DNA from: an uncultured Pseudomonas sp.
GTDB lineage: Bacteria > Pseudomonadota > Gammaproteobacteria > Pseudomonadales > Pseudomonadaceae
Assembly: GCF_913774235.1 (NCBI RefSeq)
Contig: NZ_CAJYDW010000013.1
Span: forward strand, 104,367-168,366
Reading direction: 5' to 3'
Length of the DNA stretch: 64,000 nucleotides
The number at the start of each line of letters is the position of its first letter. Positions within the stretch are counted from its first letter, which is position 1. A model generated the notes under the pieces. The model made no database searches, was not told the DNA's origin, and saw only the letters and a program-made list of their open reading frames with translations. Shown piece after piece: positions 15,828 to 24,997 of the stretch. Made by a program: the position numbers and the translations under genes.

Positions 15828-16568
15828 TCAGGTACGTCTACTGCTGCGTTCCTTGAGATAGATGGGCAGGATGCTCAGGGCGTCGTGGACGTAACGCTTG
15901 GCCAGTCGCTTGGGCTCCGAGCACATCCGGTGCAGCCACTCCAGCTTCGCCTTCTGCATCCACTGGGGGGCCCGCTTGACGGTGCCCACGGCGAACAGGA
16001 TGGATGCCCCGATGCACAGGCCCACGCCGGTGCGCTGGCTGCTGTCGATCTGCCGCGCCAGCTTCTCCTGCCGCGGCGCACCCACGGCGTAGAGGATGAA
16101 CTCCGAGGGATTCTGCATCACGAAGTCGACGCATTTCTGCGTCTCCACCGGATCGTTGATGAAGCCCATCGGCGGATTGTAGTGCGCCAGCTGCATGTGC
16201 GGGTACATCCGCCGCAGCTTGCCCACGTCGGTTTCGCTGGCGCCGATCAGCACCACCGACAGCCGTTGGTCGTTGGCCTTGCGCAGGATGCTCAGGGTCA
16301 GGTCGCTACCGGTGATGACCTCGGGTACCGCGACGCCCAGCGATCTGAGGATGGGCAGCAGGATGCGGCTGTCGCAGATGCGCTTGCCGGCACGCCGGTA
16401 GGACTCACGCATGTCCGCGTTGCTCTGCAACTGCACGACATGGTCGATGTTCGGCGTGACGATGTAGCTGTACGGCCGGTGGATGTCCTGGTCGATGGCG
16501 TTGAGCAGGTCTTCCTTGGTCCCGGTGAAAAAATCGATCCCGAAGGCTTGGGTGCGTAGGTCAGACAT
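15828..16568 (-). CDS. WecG/TagA/CpsF-family glycosyltransferase (GT26)
   Basis: The product has 246 residues, typical of the family. It shows the family regions IVTPNIDHVVQLQ, CDSRILLPILRSLG, and GAPRQEKLARQI followed by GVGLCIGASILFAVGTVKRAPQWMQKAKLEWLHRM. These enzymes transfer a sugar such as ManNAcA, ManNAc or glucose to an undecaprenyl-linked acceptor at the inner leaflet. The start at 16568 (MSDLRT) overlaps the preceding GT2 gene by eight bases, so the two are translated together. It probably adds an early sugar of the cluster 1 repeat unit; the actual donor cannot be read. Confidence 0.87.
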   Translation of the reverse strand: MSDLRTQAFGIDFFTGTKEDLLNAIDQDIHRPYSYIVTPNIDHVVQLQSNADMRESYRRAGKRICDSRILLPILRSLGVAVPEVITGSDLTLSILRKANDQRLSVVLIGASETDVGKLRRMYPHMQLAHYNPPMGFINDPVETQKCVDFVMQNPSEFILYAVGAPRQEKLARQIDSSQRTGVGLCIGASILFAVGTVKRAPQWMQKAKLEWLHRMCSEPKRLAKRYVHDALSILPIYLKERSSRRT

Positions 16569-17436
16569 GCATCGTCGCTCCCTTGAAGGCGCCCTTGACA
16601 CCGGACCAGGCCAGTTTCGGATTCTTGAATTCCTTGAGCACGGTGATGCCCGACAGCAGCACGGCGGAAACCAGTGCGTAGGGGGTGCCGTGGAATTTCC
16701 GATTGAAGCGGGTCGCGGCGCGATTGCGGAAGTAGTGATAGAAGGCGCTGCGTCCGCCCGAGCTCATGGAACCATAGTGATAGAGCTGGCTCTCCCGTAG
16801 CACCTTGAGGGCGACGCCCTTGCGCTTGGCCTGGTACTGCCAGTCCACCTCTTCGGAGTACATGAAGTAGGCTTCGTCCATGAAGCCGATCTCGGTGAGC
16901 AGGCTGGCACAGAACGCCATGCTGCAGCCCATGATGTAGTCGGGCTCGCGTTCCAACTTGGCGATGTCGGCCACGTCGATGTCCTTGCCGAGCAGCTTGG
17001 ACTTGCCCAGCAGCGGATAGAGGATGCCGCCGCCATAGCATTCCAGGCGCCCGGTCTGGGAGCTGAGGATCACCGAGCCGACGATGGTCTTGGGCGCCCG
17101 CTCCAGCTCCGCCAACAGCGGGGCGAAGGCATCGTTCTTGACGTAGGCATCGTTGTTGACGACCCAGAAATGCTTGACCGGGAGGTTGTCCAGCGCCCAA
17201 CGCATGCCGTAGTTGTTGCCACCGGCATAGCCATCGTTGCGCGGGCTGGCGAGGACGGTGACCTGGCTCAGACCGTTGTCGGCTTGCCAGCGCTGCAGGA
17301 CATCGATGGAGCCATCCTGGGAGTCGTTGTCCACCACGACCGCGTGGTCGATGGATGGACACTGCTTGAGGATGCTCTCCACGCAACTGATGGTTTCGTT
17401 GGGTGCCTTGTAGTTGAGCACCATGACTACGTTCAT
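16561..17436 (-). CDS. GT2-family glycosyltransferase of cluster 1
   Basis: The product has 291 residues. The GT-A fold starts at once (VVMVLNYKAPNETISCVESIL), with VVDNDSQDGS as the nucleotide-binding region, VVNNDAYV in place of the DxD, and EEVDWQYQAKRKG as the likely catalytic loop. This pattern resembles rhamnosyltransferase-like GT2 enzymes. ATG 17436 was chosen for AGGA eight bases upstream. No membrane segments apart from a weak C-terminal hydrophobic patch (ALVSAVLLSGITVL), so it is cytosolic or peripheral. It is one of only two non-priming transferases in cluster 1. Confidence 0.88.
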   Translation of the reverse strand: MNVVMVLNYKAPNETISCVESILKQCPSIDHAVVVDNDSQDGSIDVLQRWQADNGLSQVTVLASPRNDGYAGGNNYGMRWALDNLPVKHFWVVNNDAYVKNDAFAPLLAELERAPKTIVGSVILSSQTGRLECYGGGILYPLLGKSKLLGKDIDVADIAKLEREPDYIMGCSMAFCASLLTEIGFMDEAYFMYSEEVDWQYQAKRKGVALKVLRESQLYHYGSMSSGGRSAFYHYFRNRAATRFNRKFHGTPYALVSAVLLSGITVLKEFKNPKLAWSGVKGAFKGATMHV

Positions 17437-17603
17437 TGGCGTGTTCCTATTCTTCAGAATCATCAATCCGGTACAGCGTCGAGATGCAAGGCTGCCAAGC
17501 GTGGCCGGGTCCCAGGTAGAACCCTTCGAAGTCGCTGTGTGAGGTAGTTTCTTGTCGTTCGATACGCGTGCACGAATACAGCCGCGATCCCTGAAGGGAT
17601 GGA

Positions 17604-17627
17604 CTGGACGGCGCTGACACCGTCCAG
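17604..17627 (-). terminator. Hairpin after the cluster 1 wzc gene
   Basis: CTGGACGG and CCGTCCAG pair around eight bases, 12 bases after the wzc stop at 17640. No U run follows. The 203-base gap before the GT2 gene holds no ORF. Confidence 0.5.
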
Positions 17628-17639
17628 CCGGGTGGTTCC

Positions 17640-19853
17640 TCAGCTCTTACCCTGCTCGTAGGAGTAGTGGTAGTTGCCGTAGGAGCCGTAGTTGCTGGCC
17701 TTGCGCTCCACGGCGTTGAAGATCACGCCTTTGAGCGGAATGCCGTTGAGGTCGAAGCGGCGCTTGGTCGCTTCCAGCTCCTTGACACTGTTCACGCCGA
17801 AGCGGGCGACGATCAGGCTGGTACCGGCGTGGCTGCCGATGATGCCGGCCTCGGTCACCGCCAGGATCGGCGGGGTATCAATGATCACGATGTCGTACAG
17901 CTCGCTGAACTTCTTCAGCACGGTGGTGAATCTCAGGCTCATCAGCAGTTCCGACGGATTCGGCGGGAACTGGCCGCAGGAGACGAAATCCAGGCTGCCG
18001 ACTTCGGTCTTCTTGATGGCGTCGTTCAGCGCGATGCGACCGCTGAGCAGATCGGACAGGCCGTCCTGCTGCTTGGTGTTCATCAGCTTGTGCAGATAGC
18101 CCTTGCGCATGTCACCGTCGATCAGCAGTACGCGCTGGCCGGATTCGGCGATCACCGCGGCGAGGTTCGAGGACACGAAGGACTTGCCGACGCCCGGGCT
18201 CGGACCGGAGATCATCAGGATGTTGTTCTTCGCCTCGATCATCGCGAAGTGCAGGCTGGTACGCAGGCTGCGCAGCGCCTCGGTGCTCAGGTCGGTGGGG
18301 TGGGTGATGGCAGTCAGCGAGGATTGGCCCGGCTGCTTGGTACCCAGCACCTTGGTGGTGTCCGCCTGGTTCTTGCTGTAGGGGATCGAGGCGTAGACCG
18401 GCAGGCCGATCTGTTCGATGGCTTCCGGGGTCTCGACACCGCGACGCAGGGTGTGGCGGGTATAGACGATGGCCAGGCCGACGATGCCGCCGAGGATGAT
18501 GGCGACGGCGATGATCAGCGGCTTGTTCGGTGCGGACGGATCGTCGACGTTGGCGTTGGCGTTGTCGATGATGCGGACGCTACCCACGGTACCGGCGCGG
18601 ATGACTTCCAGCTCCTGGGCCTTGTTCAGCATCAGCGCATAGGTCTGGCCGGTCACTTCGATGTCGCGGTTCAGGCGCAGCAGTTCCTGTTGGGTTTCCG
18701 GCAGCACTTCGACGCGCTTCTGCAGCTTGGCGCGCTCGGCCTGCAGCTGGCCCAGCTGGCTCATCAGCGCCTGGTAGGCCGGGTGCTGACGGGTGAACTT
18801 GCGGTCCATCTCGGTGCGCTTGAGGTTCAGCTCGGAGATCTGGTTGTCCAGAGCCACGGTCTGTTCCAGGACGCCCTTGGTCTCGCTGTCGATGTCCACC
18901 GACTTCTTGTTGGTCTGGTAGTAGTTCAGCGCGGACTGGGCTTTCTCCAGGTCAGCCTTGACCACCGGGATCTGGGCGCGGAGGAATTCCAGGCTCTGGG
19001 TGGACTCGGCGGCGTTGCGGTCGATGTTCTGCTGAACGTAGATGTCCGCCACTTCCTGCACGATGGCCTGGGCCTTCAGCGGATCGGGGTCCTGCAGACC
19101 GACACCGATGATGCCCGACATCTTGCCGCGCTCACCGGCGACGATGCGGCCCTGGTACTCCTGAATGGTCTTGGAGAAGCGCTTCTTCATGATGGTGAAT
19201 TCGGTGCCCGGGCGAGCCTGCAGCGTGGTCACCTTGATCTGGTAACCGGCATTGCTCACCGGCTGGCCGAGGCCACCGTGCAGCACCACTTCGTCATCGG
19301 CGTTGAAGACGGTGAAGTTCTGGTTGTCCTCGACCTTCAGCTTCATCGGCTTGTCGAGGTTGCTGTCAGGCACTTCCAACTGGTCGATGACCAGTTTCTC
19401 GCCGCCCCAGGCGAAGCTGTTCAGGCCCAGCAGGGGCGAGGCGACGTCGGTGTCGTTCTGCGGTTCGAAACGACGGGCGACGAAGTTGCCGATGAGGGGG
19501 AAATAGCGCGGCTTGACCTCGATATCCAGCTTGAGGTTCTCGATGGCCTTGCCGATCACCGAGCGCGACTTCAGCAGCTCGATCTCGGTCACGGCTTCGG
19601 GCATGGGCGGCGGCATGCCGGAGGTCTGGTCGGTCAGGCGGGTCACGCCCTTCTTTTCCATTTCGATCTGGATCATGGCGTTGGACGAGTACATCGGCGT
19701 GGCCAGCACGGCATAGCCGATACCCAGGGCCGCGAAGATGCCGATTACCGACAGCAGTTGCCATTTGTAATCGATGAGCATGCCGAAGAGTGCGGAGAAG
19801 TTGATGTCCGACTCGTTCTTAAGTTCGGGAGTAAAGCGAGGCATCGTGGTCAT
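17640..19853 (-). CDS. Wzc-type chain-length regulator with BY tyrosine kinase (cluster 1)
   Basis: The product has 737 residues. A Wzz domain with one membrane helix near 33-50, a coiled-coil periplasmic region (about 260-400) and a second helix near 430-450 are followed by a cytosolic BY-kinase domain. Walker A GPSPGVGKS lies at 550-558, with Walker A' LLIDGDMRKG and Walker B IVIIDTPPI. The C-terminal tail carries five tyrosines (NYGSYGNYHYSYEQ), the autophosphorylation cluster. Phosphorylation cycles, reversed by the LMW phosphatase, control polymer length and export through the Wza-type channel. AAGGA lies five bases before the ATG. A paralogue of the same length lies in cluster 2. Confidence 0.95.
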   Translation of the reverse strand: MTTMPRFTPELKNESDINFSALFGMLIDYKWQLLSVIGIFAALGIGYAVLATPMYSSNAMIQIEMEKKGVTRLTDQTSGMPPPMPEAVTEIELLKSRSVIGKAIENLKLDIEVKPRYFPLIGNFVARRFEPQNDTDVASPLLGLNSFAWGGEKLVIDQLEVPDSNLDKPMKLKVEDNQNFTVFNADDEVVLHGGLGQPVSNAGYQIKVTTLQARPGTEFTIMKKRFSKTIQEYQGRIVAGERGKMSGIIGVGLQDPDPLKAQAIVQEVADIYVQQNIDRNAAESTQSLEFLRAQIPVVKADLEKAQSALNYYQTNKKSVDIDSETKGVLEQTVALDNQISELNLKRTEMDRKFTRQHPAYQALMSQLGQLQAERAKLQKRVEVLPETQQELLRLNRDIEVTGQTYALMLNKAQELEVIRAGTVGSVRIIDNANANVDDPSAPNKPLIIAVAIILGGIVGLAIVYTRHTLRRGVETPEAIEQIGLPVYASIPYSKNQADTTKVLGTKQPGQSSLTAITHPTDLSTEALRSLRTSLHFAMIEAKNNILMISGPSPGVGKSFVSSNLAAVIAESGQRVLLIDGDMRKGYLHKLMNTKQQDGLSDLLSGRIALNDAIKKTEVGSLDFVSCGQFPPNPSELLMSLRFTTVLKKFSELYDIVIIDTPPILAVTEAGIIGSHAGTSLIVARFGVNSVKELEATKRRFDLNGIPLKGVIFNAVERKASNYGSYGNYHYSYEQGKS

Positions 19854-19868
19854 GAAATTCCTTCTTCC

Positions 19869-20306
19869 CTATTTGATGTATGGAAGCCAACTGTTTACAC
19901 AGCGCGTCAAAAGTATGTGTACATTCTGGAACATCTCTTTAGAAAGGCGATAAGGGTCTGGTACTTCTTGATTGCTCAACCATTTCCCGATCAGAAAAAC
20001 CTTACCCCTAACTTCCGGGGCAATACTTTCGACGGAGCGTGAGTGAAACTCTTCCATGGTCAAAATCAAATCCGCCTTGCGCAGCATCTCTGCGTCCGCC
20101 TGGCGGGCTTGGTGGGTCGTGAATTCGATACCGTTCTCTCGCAGTACCTCCTGTGCAGTCTTCTCGATGCCGTGGCCGACCAGCGCGCGGATACCGGCGG
20201 AGCCGACTTCCACGTCACGGCCTTCCAAGGCCTTGGCCAGTAGCGCTTCTGCGACCGGGCTGCGGCATATGTTCCCTTCGCATACAACCAATATCGACTT
20301 GATCAT
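19869..20306 (-). CDS. Low-molecular-weight protein tyrosine phosphatase (Wzb-like)
   Basis: The product has 145 residues. The catalytic P-loop is VCEGNICRSP, fitting C(X)5R-S near the N-terminus, and the general-acid aspartate lies in VPDPYRL. It would dephosphorylate the tyrosine tail of Wzc. ATG 20306 (MIKSILVV) was chosen because the family starts immediately before the P-loop strand. It lies 15 bases before the wzc gene. It is the only such phosphatase in the window, while two Wzc kinases are present. The 3' end of the gene is clearly AT-richer than its neighbours. Confidence 0.93.
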   Translation of the reverse strand: MIKSILVVCEGNICRSPVAEALLAKALEGRDVEVGSAGIRALVGHGIEKTAQEVLRENGIEFTTHQARQADAEMLRKADLILTMEEFHSRSVESIAPEVRGKVFLIGKWLSNQEVPDPYRLSKEMFQNVHILLTRCVNSWLPYIK

Positions 20307-20358
20307 TCTTCGAAACCTTTCCTGTCGTCCGGACAACAGGTCGTGGCGGCAGATATTC

Positions 20359-20387
20359 AAGCAAAGCCTGTCCCTCAGGCTTTGCTT
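20359..20387 (-). terminator. Perfect 12-bp hairpin between priming transferase and phosphatase genes
   Basis: AAGCAAAGCCTG (20359-20370) and CAGGCTTTGCTT (20376-20387) pair around five bases. The 160-base gap also holds a short CGGGT/ACCCG stem at 20443-20459. No U run follows. It could attenuate transcription between the first gene and the rest of cluster 1. Confidence 0.55.
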
Positions 20388-20466
20388 CCTGCCGATGTCA
20401 TTAAAGTCAGGAGTCCAGGCTCCAGATCGTCGTCCTGAGGGGCGGGTCGATTAAACCCGGCCGATC

Positions 20467-21876
20467 TCAGTATGCGTTCTTATTGATGAAGCCTTTGAAC
20501 AGGGTGAGGAAGATGATCTTGACGTCCCACCAGAAGGACCAGTGGTGGATATAGTCCAGATCGAACTCGACCCGCTTCTGCATCTTGTCCAGGGTGTCGG
20601 TTTCGCCGCGCCAGCCATTGACCTGAGCCCAACCGGTGATGCCGGGCTTCATCTTGTGGCGGAGCATGTAGCCCTGCACCAGCTTGCGGTACTGCTCGTT
20701 GTGAGCGACGGCGTGGGGGCGGGGACCGACGATGGACATTTCGCCGCGGAGTACATTAATGAATTGAGGCAATTCATCCAGAGAAGTGCGTCGTAAAAAT
20801 GCACCGAAGGGGGTGATGCGCGAGTCGTTCTTGGTCGCCTGCGTGACCTTGGCCCCGTTTTCCATGACCTTCATGCTGCGGAATTTCCATACCTCGATCG
20901 GCTTGCCGTCCATGCCGTAGCGCTTCTGCTTGAAGAAGACCGGGCCAGGCGAGGTGATCTTGATGCCGATGGCGATGGCCAGCATGGGCAGGGAGATCAT
21001 GGCCAGGATGATGGAGGACAGCACGATGTCCTCGATGCGCTTGACGATATGGCTGGCGCCATCCATCGGGGTATCGAAGATGCTGATGCTGGGCAGGCCA
21101 TCGAGGCTTTCGCTGCGGGCGTGCAGCAGGTGGAACATGAAGATGTCCGGGATGATGTAGACCGAGGCAGTGGTGTCGCTCAGCTCCTGCACCAGCCAGT
21201 TGATCTTGCTCTGGTCGGCCATGCCCAGGGTGATATAGACCTTGTCCACTTGGCCGGAGCGCACGTCCTGCATCAGGCGCTCGAGGTCGCCATTCAGGGT
21301 GGGGCTGGCCACGCCTTCTTCGCCGGTGTCCTGGCTATCGCTGTAGAAGCCGGCGATGCGCAGGCCCATCCAGGGCGCGGTGCTGATGGTGTGCGCCAGG
21401 CGCTGGGCGACCATGCCGTTGCCGGCGATGGCCACGTTACGGGTATTGATGCCGGCCTTGCGCAGCGAGTGCATGACCGAGCGCAACAGGATGCGGTAAC
21501 CGCACAGCGTACCCAGGGTCAGGCCGAGCCAGATCTGCATCACGCCGGGCGAGAGATAGGACTGGTCGAAGAAGAAGTAGTCGACCATGAACACGGTGGC
21601 GAAGGTCAGCACCCAATAGGTGGCGATCTTGAGCAGTTCGTCGGTGATTCGTTCGCCGCGCCAGGAACCGTAGACGTGGTTCAGCTCGGTGACGAAGTGG
21701 AAGATCAACAAGGACAGGAAGATGACGACCCAGTGCTCGGGGCGCATGCCGGTCGCCGACGCCCAGGTGCCGGCCACGTAGGCGCTCAAGGTGATCACGG
21801 CGAGATCGAGCAGGCGGTGCGCGAGCGAGATTGCCGAGGAGTTCGTATGCAAAATGCCGCGTTCTTTCAAATTCAT
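20467..21876 (-). CDS. Undecaprenyl-phosphate sugar-1-phosphate transferase (WcaJ/PslA-like)
   Basis: The product has 469 residues. Four N-terminal membrane helices (about 20-130), a CoA-binding-like middle domain (NVAIAGNGMVAQRL) and a fifth hydrophobic segment precede the bacterial sugar transferase domain. The latter has KRYGMDGKPIEVWKFRSM, RRTSLDELPQFINVLRGEMS and VGPRPHAVAHNEQY. These enzymes prime synthesis by moving glucose-1-P or galactose-1-P onto undecaprenyl phosphate. ATG 21876 has AAGGA seven bases upstream. It is the first gene of cluster 1 and the only priming enzyme seen in the window. Confidence 0.93.
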   Translation of the reverse strand: MNLKERGILHTNSSAISLAHRLLDLAVITLSAYVAGTWASATGMRPEHWVVIFLSLLIFHFVTELNHVYGSWRGERITDELLKIATYWVLTFATVFMVDYFFFDQSYLSPGVMQIWLGLTLGTLCGYRILLRSVMHSLRKAGINTRNVAIAGNGMVAQRLAHTISTAPWMGLRIAGFYSDSQDTGEEGVASPTLNGDLERLMQDVRSGQVDKVYITLGMADQSKINWLVQELSDTTASVYIIPDIFMFHLLHARSESLDGLPSISIFDTPMDGASHIVKRIEDIVLSSIILAMISLPMLAIAIGIKITSPGPVFFKQKRYGMDGKPIEVWKFRSMKVMENGAKVTQATKNDSRITPFGAFLRRTSLDELPQFINVLRGEMSIVGPRPHAVAHNEQYRKLVQGYMLRHKMKPGITGWAQVNGWRGETDTLDKMQKRVEFDLDYIHHWSFWWDVKIIFLTLFKGFINKNAY

Positions 21877-22345
21877 GGTTCCATCCTTGTGCGTGTACCG
21901 ATGCACGAACTTTCAACTGGGCGAGCAGCTACCAGCGTCTGAATGTTCACTATGGCGCTCTGGGATCGGCGGCGGACTGCCGATCGCTAAGGGCCATGAT
22001 GGCTGTAGCGACGTTAGGACTCGGCACTGATTAAGAGGTTCACACGGTAGAAAGACGCGCAGACGCTGTCGAGCTGGCCCAAATCGGGGCAATTAGCACG
22101 CCATGCGGACGAAGGAGGGGAGGCTAGAGCTGAGAAGGGCGGAGTGCGTCACAGTCCGAGCGGGCGGGCGGCACACTTCCACGGCATCTGCGCCGGATGA
22201 GTGGCAGGTCGGGACGACTTAGCGCGCGCGAACGTTCCGTCGGCGCTGCAGACGGGATGCGGGATTTGTGCAGTGCATCACTAAACGATGAGACAGCCCA
22301 GCGCGCTGAGGCGGTTACAGGCCAGTCCCTGGCCTAGGCATCGAC
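21877..22345. promoter_or_regulatory. Upstream region of EPS cluster 1 (469 bases, no gene seen)
   Basis: Nothing here reads as a convincing gene on either strand. It must hold the cluster 1 promoter, since the priming gene starts at 21876. I could not assign a clear -35/-10 pair. A 7-bp stem AGGCCAG/CTGGCCT at 22320-22336 lies just after the stop of the small minus-strand ORF at 22346 and may end its transcript. Confidence 0.4.
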
Positions 22346-22558
22346 TCAGTGACGATGATGGGACTGGAAGTTGAAACGGGGATCGACGTAGAGGGTGGAG
22401 AGCTTGGAGTGCCAGGCCGAATTTCTCGAATTGTCCGGTGAGAACAGCAAGAAAGACCAGCTGACGAGGAGGGACGCGACCGCAAGCCAGGGCAGCTGGG
22501 CTTGGGCGAAGGCGAGGCAACCGGCGACGCCGGTCCAAACGGGCAGGTAGTAGCGCAT
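22346..22558 (-). CDS. Small hydrophobic protein, 70 residues, unknown function
   Basis: The product begins MRYYLPVWTGVAGCLAFAQA and has two closely spaced hydrophobic segments (about 6-20 and 22-41). A polar tail with a His-rich end (SHHRH) follows. ATG 22558 has AGGA nine bases upstream, and the region before it is AT-rich like a promoter. I do not recognise a family. It lies between the methyltransferase gene and EPS cluster 1 on the same strand as both. Length, start signal and membrane-like composition favour a real gene, but this is uncertain. Confidence 0.5.
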   Translation of the reverse strand: MRYYLPVWTGVAGCLAFAQAQLPWLAVASLLVSWSFLLFSPDNSRNSAWHSKLSTLYVDPRFNFQSHHRH

Positions 22559-22695
22559 TTTTGTTATTCCTGCTGTTTTGCGAGATTGCAACCTAACTAT
22601 TGTGCAGACTTTGTGAGAAGTCCATCACCAAAAGGTATTTTTTTCCTTTCGTCGCCCAAAATCCGACAAACGTGCAGGGTAGAGCGGCTGTGGCA

Positions 22696-23904
22696 CTAAT
22701 TCGGGGCAGGCTTTTCCGCCGTCAGCAGCAGATTTCGCGGTGTCAGGCTGGACGGGCAGAAGGTCCCCAGCTGCACCCGATAACCCCGCTCCTGCAGGAA
22801 CAGCGCCTGGTCCAGTACCAGCCAGAGTTCCAGCGGACGGCGGAACAGGCCCCTTACCAGTTCGAGGTTACGAACTTCCGCGAGGCGTTGGAAGCCTCGG
22901 CGCTCCCACAGCGGCCAGTCGATCCCCGACGGGAGTGTCACGCCCTTGCGGCGGGCCAGTTCCGTACCGAAGGCGGCGAAGGGTTGGCGCAGCCAGTGGC
23001 TGGGTAGCGGTGGGGTATTGAGGTAGACATCGTGTCCGCTGAGTTCGCGCTGCAGCAGGTCGAAGCCCAGTCGCCGGGCCATCGACAGATCGCGGTCGCG
23101 ACGTACGCGCTGGCCACCGGTGACGGTCTCGCACAGGGCCAGGCGCAGGTCTTCCCGCTCCAGGCGCAGTGCAGTACCGGCGGCGGCCTTCGACAGCGGC
23201 CGGTAGATCGGCTCGGCGATGCGGTCGTAGCAGCAGGGCGCCAGGGCGAGTTGCTGGCAGCCATTCGCCACCGTCACCCGCAGCAGTTGGGTGTGCAGGT
23301 CGCCGCAGGCATGCAGAGCGACTGGCGTGTCCTGGCCACCAAGGGTGGCGGCGGCTATGGGCTGGAGCACGTCGACTTGCCGATGCTGCACCGGTAGCCC
23401 GGCGCGCCGGCTGAGCTGCTCGCCTACCTCTACCAGCGCCGCATCCCACTCCAGGCACAGGGCCGGCCGCTCCGCGCTGGCCAACTGCCGGGCCAGGTGG
23501 CCCTTGCCCGCGCACCAGTCGACCCAGCGCTGCACGGGGCGGGTGAAGGCCAGCTTGCGCCCGAAGGCATCGATCTGCTGCCACTTGCGCCCCGGGATAT
23601 CGACATCCTGGCGCCGGGGCGGGTGGTCCTGAGGGACGTCCGGGCATTCGCCGATCTGGCTCAGGTCTGCGGAACGGCGCGCCAGGGTCGCGAAGGGCTC
23701 CGGCCCGGCGAGGGTATGGGGGGCGTTGTGGACGGCCTCGGCAGCCGTGAGGCTGCGGGCGCGCAGCCAGGCGGCCAGCGCCGGGTGATCCGCTTCCCAG
23801 GGTAGCTGCAGCGCCACGAAGGGGCGTGGGCGCCAGAGGTCCTGGTATTCGGTGAGGAAGGCATCCAGGGCGTGGAAACGGGTGGCGAAGGCGGTGGCGT
23901 GCAT
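22696..23904 (-). CDS. SAM-dependent methyltransferase, unknown substrate
   Basis: The product has 402 residues. A Rossmann-type methyltransferase core starts near residue 165: VDWCAGKGHLARQLA is the SAM-binding motif I, CLEWDAALV follows as the acidic strand end, and VALHACGDLHTQLLRV with LALAPCCYDRI is the downstream region. The combination of W-C-A-G-K-G-H-L with H-A-C-G-D-L is also found in the GSTCD/TRM13-like methyltransferase group, so RNA modification is possible but unproven. The N-terminal 130 residues have no recognisable domain. It is not obviously tied to EPS synthesis. The ORF is intact with a plausible ATG start. Confidence 0.8.
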   Translation of the reverse strand: MHATAFATRFHALDAFLTEYQDLWRPRPFVALQLPWEADHPALAAWLRARSLTAAEAVHNAPHTLAGPEPFATLARRSADLSQIGECPDVPQDHPPRRQDVDIPGRKWQQIDAFGRKLAFTRPVQRWVDWCAGKGHLARQLASAERPALCLEWDAALVEVGEQLSRRAGLPVQHRQVDVLQPIAAATLGGQDTPVALHACGDLHTQLLRVTVANGCQQLALAPCCYDRIAEPIYRPLSKAAAGTALRLEREDLRLALCETVTGGQRVRRDRDLSMARRLGFDLLQRELSGHDVYLNTPPLPSHWLRQPFAAFGTELARRKGVTLPSGIDWPLWERRGFQRLAEVRNLELVRGLFRRPLELWLVLDQALFLQERGYRVQLGTFCPSSLTPRNLLLTAEKPAPN

Positions 23905-24130
23905 GTTGGGGCAGGCGGTGACGGCTGATGCGGCGGTCCGCTATTGTCTCTGCCCTGGCGCGTCACGGATATCGAATTTTCCGTCGGCGCTGGGCTCCTG
24001 GTGCCGATCTTTTGCCTGACCGGGGGTCCGCTGGATGAATCGATTTATCTGAAAGCCAGACTTCTGATCGTGTGACCACTACTTGCCGCGCTAACATTGG
24101 CCATCCGGTTCAGTCCTGAAGGAAATTGTC

Positions 24131-24994
24131 ATGAAGCCAACCTCACCGCATAAGCTGCGCTTAGCGTTCAGAGCCTTGCTTAAATCGGAAAGCTGCTATC
24201 ACACGGCTTCGGTATTCGATCCCATGTCGGCGCGCATCGCCAACGATCTCGGCTTCGAGATGGGCATCCTGGGCGGCTCGGTGGCTTCCCTGCAGGTGCT
24301 CGCGGCACCGGACTTCGCGCTGATCACCCTGAGCGAGTTCGTCGAGCAGGCCACCCGCATCGGGCGCGTCGCGCGCCTGCCGATCATCGCCGATGCCGAC
24401 CATGGCTACGGCAACGCCCTCAATGTGATGCGTACCATCACCGAGTTGGAGCGTTCCGGGGTCGCGGCCCTGACCATCGAGGACACCGTGCTGCCCGCCG
24501 GTTATGGGCGCAAGTCCACCGATCTGGTGAGCGTCGAGGAAGGCATCGGCAAGATCAAGGGTGCCCTGGAGGCCCGCATCGACGAGGCCATGAGCATCTT
24601 CGCCCGGACCAATGCCACCGAGCTGAGCACCGAAGAGGTGATCGCCCGGACCAAGGCCTACGAGGCGGCCGGTGCGGACGGCATCTGCATGGTCGGCATC
24701 CGCGATTTCGACCATCTGGAAGAGATCACCCAGCACCTGAGCGTGCCGGTGATGCTGGTGACCTACGGCAATCCCCAACTGCGTGACAACGCGCGCCTGG
24801 CCAAGGCCGGGGTGCGGGTGGTGGTGAATGGGCATGCCGCCTACTTCGCGGCGATCAAGGCGACCTACGACTGCCTGCGCGAGCAGCGGCACATCACCGC
24901 GTCGGATCTGTCCGCCTCCGAGCTGTCCACCAAGTACTCGACGCTGCGGGAATATCGCGTCTGGGCGCAGGAATTCATGGACGTGAAGGAATAG
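24131..24994 (+). CDS. Oxaloacetate decarboxylase, PEP mutase/isocitrate lyase superfamily
   Basis: The product has 287 residues, the length I recall for the P. aeruginosa enzyme of this type. It shows the superfamily barrel motifs: [21 protein letters not shown], the metal-binding loop [17 protein letters not shown], and [12 protein letters not shown]. Family enzymes decarboxylate oxaloacetate to pyruvate and CO2 without biotin, using Mg2+. ATG 24131 has AAGGA seven bases upstream. It is the only plus-strand gene left of 43 kb and separates the two EPS clusters. Its stop is three bases from the convergent end of the neighbouring glycosyltransferase gene, leaving no room for a terminator. Confidence 0.88.
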   Translation: MKPTSPHKLRLAFRALLKSESCYHTASVFDPMSARIANDLGFEMGILGGSVASLQVLAAPDFALITLSEFVEQATRIGRVARLPIIADADHGYGNALNVMRTITELERSGVAALTIEDTVLPAGYGRKSTDLVSVEEGIGKIKGALEARIDEAMSIFARTNATELSTEEVIARTKAYEAAGADGICMVGIRDFDHLEEITQHLSVPVMLVTYGNPQLRDNARLAKAGVRVVVNGHAAYFAAIKATYDCLREQRHITASDLSASELSTKYSTLREYRVWAQEFMDVKE

Positions 24995-24997
24995 CGC

